The notes under the pieces: generated by a model
The model's input: only the letters and a program-made list of their open reading frames with translations
What the model was told of the DNA's origin: nothing
Databases searched by the model: none
In this document: positions 5,016 through 7,063 of the stretch, one piece after another
Layout of the letters: each line of letters opens with the position of its first letter
Position numbering within the stretch: the stretch's first letter is position 1
Source of the DNA: Desulfobacteraceae bacterium
Lineage (GTDB): Bacteria > Desulfobacterota > Desulfobacteria > Desulfobacterales > Desulfobacteraceae
DNA length: 7,063 nucleotides
Direction of reading: 5' to 3'
Assembly: GCA_003354055.1 (NCBI GenBank)
Contig: PIVQ01000371.1
Span: 1 to 7,063, forward strand
Program-made: the position numbers and the translations under genes

Positions 5016-5414
5016 TCACTTCTCCATAGCAGCGCGCTCTGTCATTGATACACCGTCAAACCCCCATCCTGATGGATTCAGTTCATCAATAATGAAATAG
5101 TTTTCAACAATGTGATTCCCTAAAATCTCTGCCATCAGCAATTTTGTTCCCTGCATCATCCGAGACATTTCATCTGAATCTGTTGTTCCTTTTGATACTT
5201 TGATATTTATAAACGATACAAAATCATTTTCCAAGTCTAAGAGTTTTCCGCCGATTGCCCAGGAATGGGGCTCAACTTCATCAATAACAATGGTCGTCAG
5301 TGACCGTTCCCTGTTCATTATCCTAACTATCAGATCTGTTAACCCCTCAATGATCTGATGCCTTTTCTGCCCGTTCACCTGATTCTTAATAAGCTTCACA
5401 TTTACAAACGGCAT
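5016..5414 (-). CDS. Fused tandem 4-oxalocrotonate tautomerase-family protein
   Basis: A 132-residue tautomerase. These enzymes use an N-terminal proline, exposed once Met is removed, as general base to interconvert keto and enol forms of small acids. ATG 5414 gives MPFVNVKL with Pro directly after Met. ATG 5420, two codons earlier, would bury it and lies against the ribosome binding site with no spacing. The protein is two similar halves: FVNVKLIKN ... IDEVEPHSWAIGG (3-56) and FINIKVSKG ... IDELNPSGWGFDG (68-121), offset by about 65 residues, roughly the length of one 4-OT monomer. The second half lacks a proline at its start, so only the first can carry the classical active site. Fused 4-OTs form trimers of such double units. 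The substrate is unknown. It lies downstream of the MarR-GNAT pair, separated by a 96-bp fold-back, so co-regulation is possible but unproven. Confidence 0.85.
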   Translation of the reverse strand: MPFVNVKLIKNQVNGQKRHQIIEGLTDLIVRIMNRERSLTTIVIDEVEPHSWAIGGKLLDLENDFVSFINIKVSKGTTDSDEMSRMMQGTKLLMAEILGNHIVENYFIIDELNPSGWGFDGVSMTERAAMEK

Positions 5415-5420
5415 TTTCAT

Positions 5421-5427
5421 CTCCCTT
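5421..5427 (-). promoter_or_regulatory. Ribosome binding site (AAGGGAG) that decides the tautomerase start
   Basis: AAGGGAG lies six bases before ATG 5414 and zero bases before ATG 5420. Only the downstream ATG has proper spacing, and only it gives the N-terminal proline the enzyme family needs. Confidence 0.75.
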
Positions 5428-5439
5428 AGGAATCGTTAC

Positions 5440-5535
5440 AAAATAACTTGATCTAAATACCCTGAAGGGCAGAAACTTGTTTCCAAAACCCCTTAAAAGA
5501 CTGGGTATTGTGAAAACAAAAGATCAAGTAATTTT
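5440..5535. repeat. 96-bp multi-arm fold-back element (MITE-like or structured leader)
   Basis: Terminal arms AAAATAACTTGATCT (5440-5454) and AGATCAAGTAATTTT (5521-5535) are complementary at 14 of 15 positions. Nested inside are AATACCC/GGGTATT (5456-5462, 5503-5509), AAGGG/CCCTT (5465-5469, 5490-5494) and GAAAC/GTTTC with a 2-base loop (5472-5483), so the whole segment can fold as one branched-free hairpin with internal bulges. Just outside, GGAATCG and CGATCC continue the symmetry imperfectly. It fills most of the 147-bp gap before the tautomerase gene. No integrase-type core boxes, T-run or target-site duplication are clear. It could be a non-autonomous transposable element or an RNA leader. 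Confidence 0.6.
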
Positions 5536-5561
5536 GGAGCCGATCCTTAAATATCAAATTT

Positions 5562-6068
5562 CTATGTGATCTTATATCTGTAAAATTTCGTATCCACTTT
5601 CATCACCGGGAATGCCTGGGGAAGATCTTTTAATGAAACTTCCATAAATCCGGTTTTCTCATAGAACCTGTGCGCTGCCAGAAATTTTGGTGTTGTCCCC
5701 AAAAAGAGCTGCTTGATTTCCTTTTCTTTTGACCATAAAAGAAGCCTTTTCAGCAGTTTTTCCGCCACACCAAGGTCTTTCCCCCGAAATGTTTCGTTAA
5801 CAAACATTTTCCGCAATGCTGCTTCATGGTTGCCAATATCCAAAAGGGCGATTGTTCCGACAACACGGTTTTTAACGACAGCAACCCAGAAGTTGCCGCA
5901 TTTTATCTGATAGAAATTTTCTATATCAGACAAATCCGGCTGTTCATCAGCTGTGATCTGAATATTAAACTCATTTCGCTGGATGTGAACGATAAGATCC
6001 AATACATGCTGCCTGTATCTCGGATGAAATTCAATAATTTTTATATCAGCCTTTTCATGGAAAGCCAT
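5562..6068 (-). CDS. GNAT-family N-acetyltransferase linked to the MarR regulator
   Basis: A 168-residue GNAT protein of the type often found beside, or fused to, MarR regulators. Seen: IVHIQRNEFNI (26-36) and DLSDIENFY (45-53), N-terminal segments typical of this subfamily; GNFWVAVVKNRVVGTIALLDIG (in pieces, 58-79), strands beta2-beta3; ALRKMFV (84-90) and RGKDLG (95-100), strand beta4 and the acetyl-CoA pyrophosphate loop; LGTTPKFLAAHRFYEKTGF (123-141), strand beta5 and motif B. The acceptor is unknown. ATG 6068 is preferred over GTG 6080: the ribosome binding site AGAGGTG touches the GTG directly but is about nine bases from the ATG. It begins 15 bp after the MarR stop, so the two should share the promoter at 6627-6655 and the MarR protein probably controls it. 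Confidence 0.88.
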   Translation of the reverse strand: MAFHEKADIKIIEFHPRYRQHVLDLIVHIQRNEFNIQITADEQPDLSDIENFYQIKCGNFWVAVVKNRVVGTIALLDIGNHEAALRKMFVNETFRGKDLGVAEKLLKRLLLWSKEKEIKQLFLGTTPKFLAAHRFYEKTGFMEVSLKDLPQAFPVMKVDTKFYRYKIT

Positions 6069-6083
6069 TGTATGTAACACCTC

Positions 6084-6593
6084 TTATTCATTTGTCAGTA
6101 TTTCAATTCGCGAAGCTACTTTTCCCAGGAGACGGACAAGCATGATTTCTTCATCCTCGTTTAACCCCACCATGAGATTCTTGATACGGGACCAGTAATC
6201 CGGCAGTAAACTTTCCATTAGTTTTATGCTTTTGTCAGTCATCCACAATTCCTGTTTTCTCCGATCATGAGAATGGCTCTGTCTTTTGATCAACAAATCT
6301 CTTTCAAGACCATCTATCAGCCCGGTCATTGTCGGCCGCTTCACACCGATTTTTTCTGCCAGAACCGATGGTGCCATGGGAACATCCGGCTGCCGATTCA
6401 TTACAATGAGGATTAAAAATCGTCCTTGCGACAATCCATATCGTTTCAGCATTTTTTCAAAACCGGTCAGAAGATCACTGCCGGTTTTCAGCAGCGTAAC
6501 CGCTGCTTTTACAGAAGATGGCTCCATATCCATGTAACGCCTGGCAAGGTCTTGAAATTCTTTTTCTGTTGGCTGATCCAGTAAATAAAACAT
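6084..6593 (-). CDS. MarR-family winged-helix transcriptional regulator
   Basis: A 169-residue dimeric DNA-binding repressor. Helix 1 and the dimer region cover about 9-50. The winged helix runs from YGLSQGRFLILIVM (52-65) through APSVLAEKIGVKRPTMTGLI (74-93: helices 3-4, with recognition helix around VKRPTMTGLIDGLE). The wing follows, with HSHDRRKQELWMT (107-119) containing the conserved D-R-R. The C-terminal helices (122-166) complete the dimer interface. Family members release DNA on binding small aromatic ligands or on oxidation; no Cys is present in the protein, so cysteine-based redox sensing is excluded. ATG 6593 has AGGA nine bases upstream and lies about 27 bases after the predicted transcription start. 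A palindrome of MarR-operator type covers the -10 box, so autorepression is likely. The partner gene downstream is the GNAT enzyme. Confidence 0.92.
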   Translation of the reverse strand: MFYLLDQPTEKEFQDLARRYMDMEPSSVKAAVTLLKTGSDLLTGFEKMLKRYGLSQGRFLILIVMNRQPDVPMAPSVLAEKIGVKRPTMTGLIDGLERDLLIKRQSHSHDRRKQELWMTDKSIKLMESLLPDYWSRIKNLMVGLNEDEEIMLVRLLGKVASRIEILTNE

Positions 6594-6616
6594 AACGTGA
6601 TATCCTATTATTTGAT

Positions 6617-6630
6617 TAGTTGCCTAACTA
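6617..6630. promoter_or_regulatory. Probable MarR operator 1 (TAGTTGCCTAACTA)
   Basis: A palindrome with 5-base arms TAGTT/AACTA around GCCT, resembling known MarR-family operators. It overlaps the -10 box (6627-6632) and the expected transcription start of the MarR gene. A bound dimer here would block RNA polymerase, giving autoregulation of MarR and GNAT. Confidence 0.66.
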
Positions 6631-6655
6631 TATGTCGCCTAATTAAATTAGTCAA
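6627..6655 (-). promoter_or_regulatory. Sigma70-type promoter of the MarR-GNAT operon
   Basis: On the minus strand TTGACT (-35, 6655-6650) is followed after exactly 17 bases by TATAGT (-10, 6632-6627). Both hexamers differ from consensus at one position. The expected start near 6620 gives a leader of about 27 bases before ATG 6593. No equally good promoter was seen in the other gaps examined. Confidence 0.76.
6639..6651. promoter_or_regulatory. Possible second MarR half-operator between -10 and -35
   Basis: CTAATTAAATTAG is a 13-bp palindrome with 6-base arms lying in the promoter spacer and touching the -35 box. GTCGCCTAATTA (6634-6645) also repeats operator 1 (GTTGCCTAACTA, 6619-6630) at 10 of 12 positions, with a 15-bp offset. 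Two sites at this distance could hold two dimers. Confidence 0.48.
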
Positions 6656-6886
6656 ATGGTAATAACACCTATTTTCTATATGGCAATTCCTATTAAATTT
6701 CGGATTTGTGATCTATAGCAAATAACAAAAATATGTTCCGTTATGACCAGGAGTGCAGCACAACACCAAAGCGATTCAAGACTGTACCGGTAGCGTTATT
6801 TGCTGGTTCAACCCGTGGTGCTGGAGAATCTTGAATCGGAATATAATTATGAGAATCGCTATAATCAAGAATTATGGACAGGATGA
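6656..6886. repeat. Gap between the Gre gene and the MarR promoter, with two interleaved perfect inverted repeats
   Basis: No gene is seen in this gap. AGCAAATAAC (6717-6726) pairs with GTTATTTGCT (6795-6804), and CGATTCAAGA (6772-6781) pairs with TCTTGAATCG (6829-6838). Both are 10-bp perfect and they alternate, so they cannot nest: folding would give a pseudoknot or two mutually exclusive hairpins. TACCGGTA (6785-6792) and GGTTCAACC (6805-6813) are small palindromes between. No T-run follows in either direction, so a simple terminator for the Gre gene is not supported. Confidence 0.5.
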
Positions 6887-7063
6887 TTATTTTTCAATAT
6901 AACGAATTTTCAATATATAAAAACCTTTCACTCCCTTTGGAGTTGAAATCTTGATTTCATCCTCCACTCGTTTTCCTAACATTGCTTTACCTAAGGGCGA
7001 ATCCATACTAAGTTTTCCGTCAACAACATTAAACTCATCGGGTCCAACGATACGATATTCGAC
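6887..7063 (-). CDS. GreA/GreB-family transcription elongation factor, C-terminal fragment cut by the window edge
   Basis: The last 58 residues plus the TAA stop are present. They read VEYRIVGPDEFN, then LSMDSPLGKAMLGKRVEDE, then ISTPKGVKGFYILKI. This is the C-terminal FKBP-like domain of Gre factors, with the family signature (I/V)GPDE ... (I/L)SxDSP(L/I)xxALLGK ... V.TP.G....I..I.Y. Gre proteins bind the RNA polymerase secondary channel and stimulate cleavage of backtracked RNA. The N-terminal coiled coil that carries the catalytic acidic tip lies outside the window. The PDE and DSPLG wording favours a GreB or GreAB-like member over GreA, but not decisively. It is on the same strand as the MarR gene, 293 bases upstream, and is probably unrelated to it. 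Confidence 0.86.
   Translation of the reverse strand, partial: VEYRIVGPDEFNVVDGKLSMDSPLGKAMLGKRVEDEIKISTPKGVKGFYILKIRYIEK

Noticed and set aside
5440..5535. attC site between the second GNAT and the tautomerase
   Set aside because: It lacks the RYYYAAC and GTTRRRY outer boxes in matching positions; the arms are instead long, AT-rich and nearly perfect.
6717..6804. attC site with AATAAC/GTTATT ends
   Set aside because: The outer boxes pair, but no L-box arms pair inside them, and the second inverted repeat crosses the first.
6871..6890. GGACAGGATGATT resembling a common intergenic repeat unit
   Set aside because: Only one unit is present and it abuts the Gre stop codon; a single short match cannot support a repeat call.

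Overview
The window is an AT-rich bacterial segment in which every convincing gene lies on the minus strand, so transcription runs from high to low coordinates. The sigma70-type promoter in front of the MarR gene, a Gre-family elongation factor and several integron attC-like sites suggest a Proteobacterium or a similar Gram-negative lineage. The sequence alone does not fix the genus. No rRNA, tRNA, CRISPR array, transposase or integrase gene is visible.

Right-hand part (about 7063 to 5016). The window opens inside the 3' end of a GreA/GreB-type transcription elongation factor gene. A 293-base gene-free stretch follows, with two interleaved 10-bp inverted repeats and then a clear promoter overlapped by palindromes of MarR-operator type. 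That promoter drives a MarR regulator and, 15 bp further on, a GNAT acetyltransferase. Next comes a 96-bp fold-back element and then a tautomerase made of two tandem 4-oxalocrotonate-tautomerase units.

Middle and left part (about 5000 to 260). Single genes or gene pairs are separated by short fold-back sequences with the layout of integron attC sites. In transcription order they are: a GNAT acetyltransferase; a membrane-anchored metallo-beta-lactamase-fold hydrolase; an aldo/keto reductase-like protein with damaged active-site and Fe-S motifs, followed by a polysaccharide-deacetylase-like protein; and an adenosine-deaminase-family enzyme. attC-like sites sit directly after the stop codons of the second GNAT (4365-4428), the deacetylase (1323-1382) and the adenosine deaminase (271-332). 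A more degenerate candidate follows the MBL gene (3362-3397), and a short one precedes the GNAT gene (4923-4970). I read this as a stretch of integron gene cassettes without a visible integrase, that is, a CALIN or the distal part of a chromosomal integron.

Left edge (about 257 to 1). Beyond the last attC-like site is a well-placed ribosome binding site followed by what looks like the first ~25 codons of a GIY-YIG-nuclease-type gene. This piece is frameshifted at its start and cut off. It runs by an ATGA overlap into the N-terminus of a more GC-rich UGT-type (GT1) glycosyltransferase that leaves the window.

The MarR-GNAT pair looks like one autoregulated unit. The cassette genes encode unrelated small-molecule enzymes, as is usual for cassette arrays, and I see no shared pathway among them.
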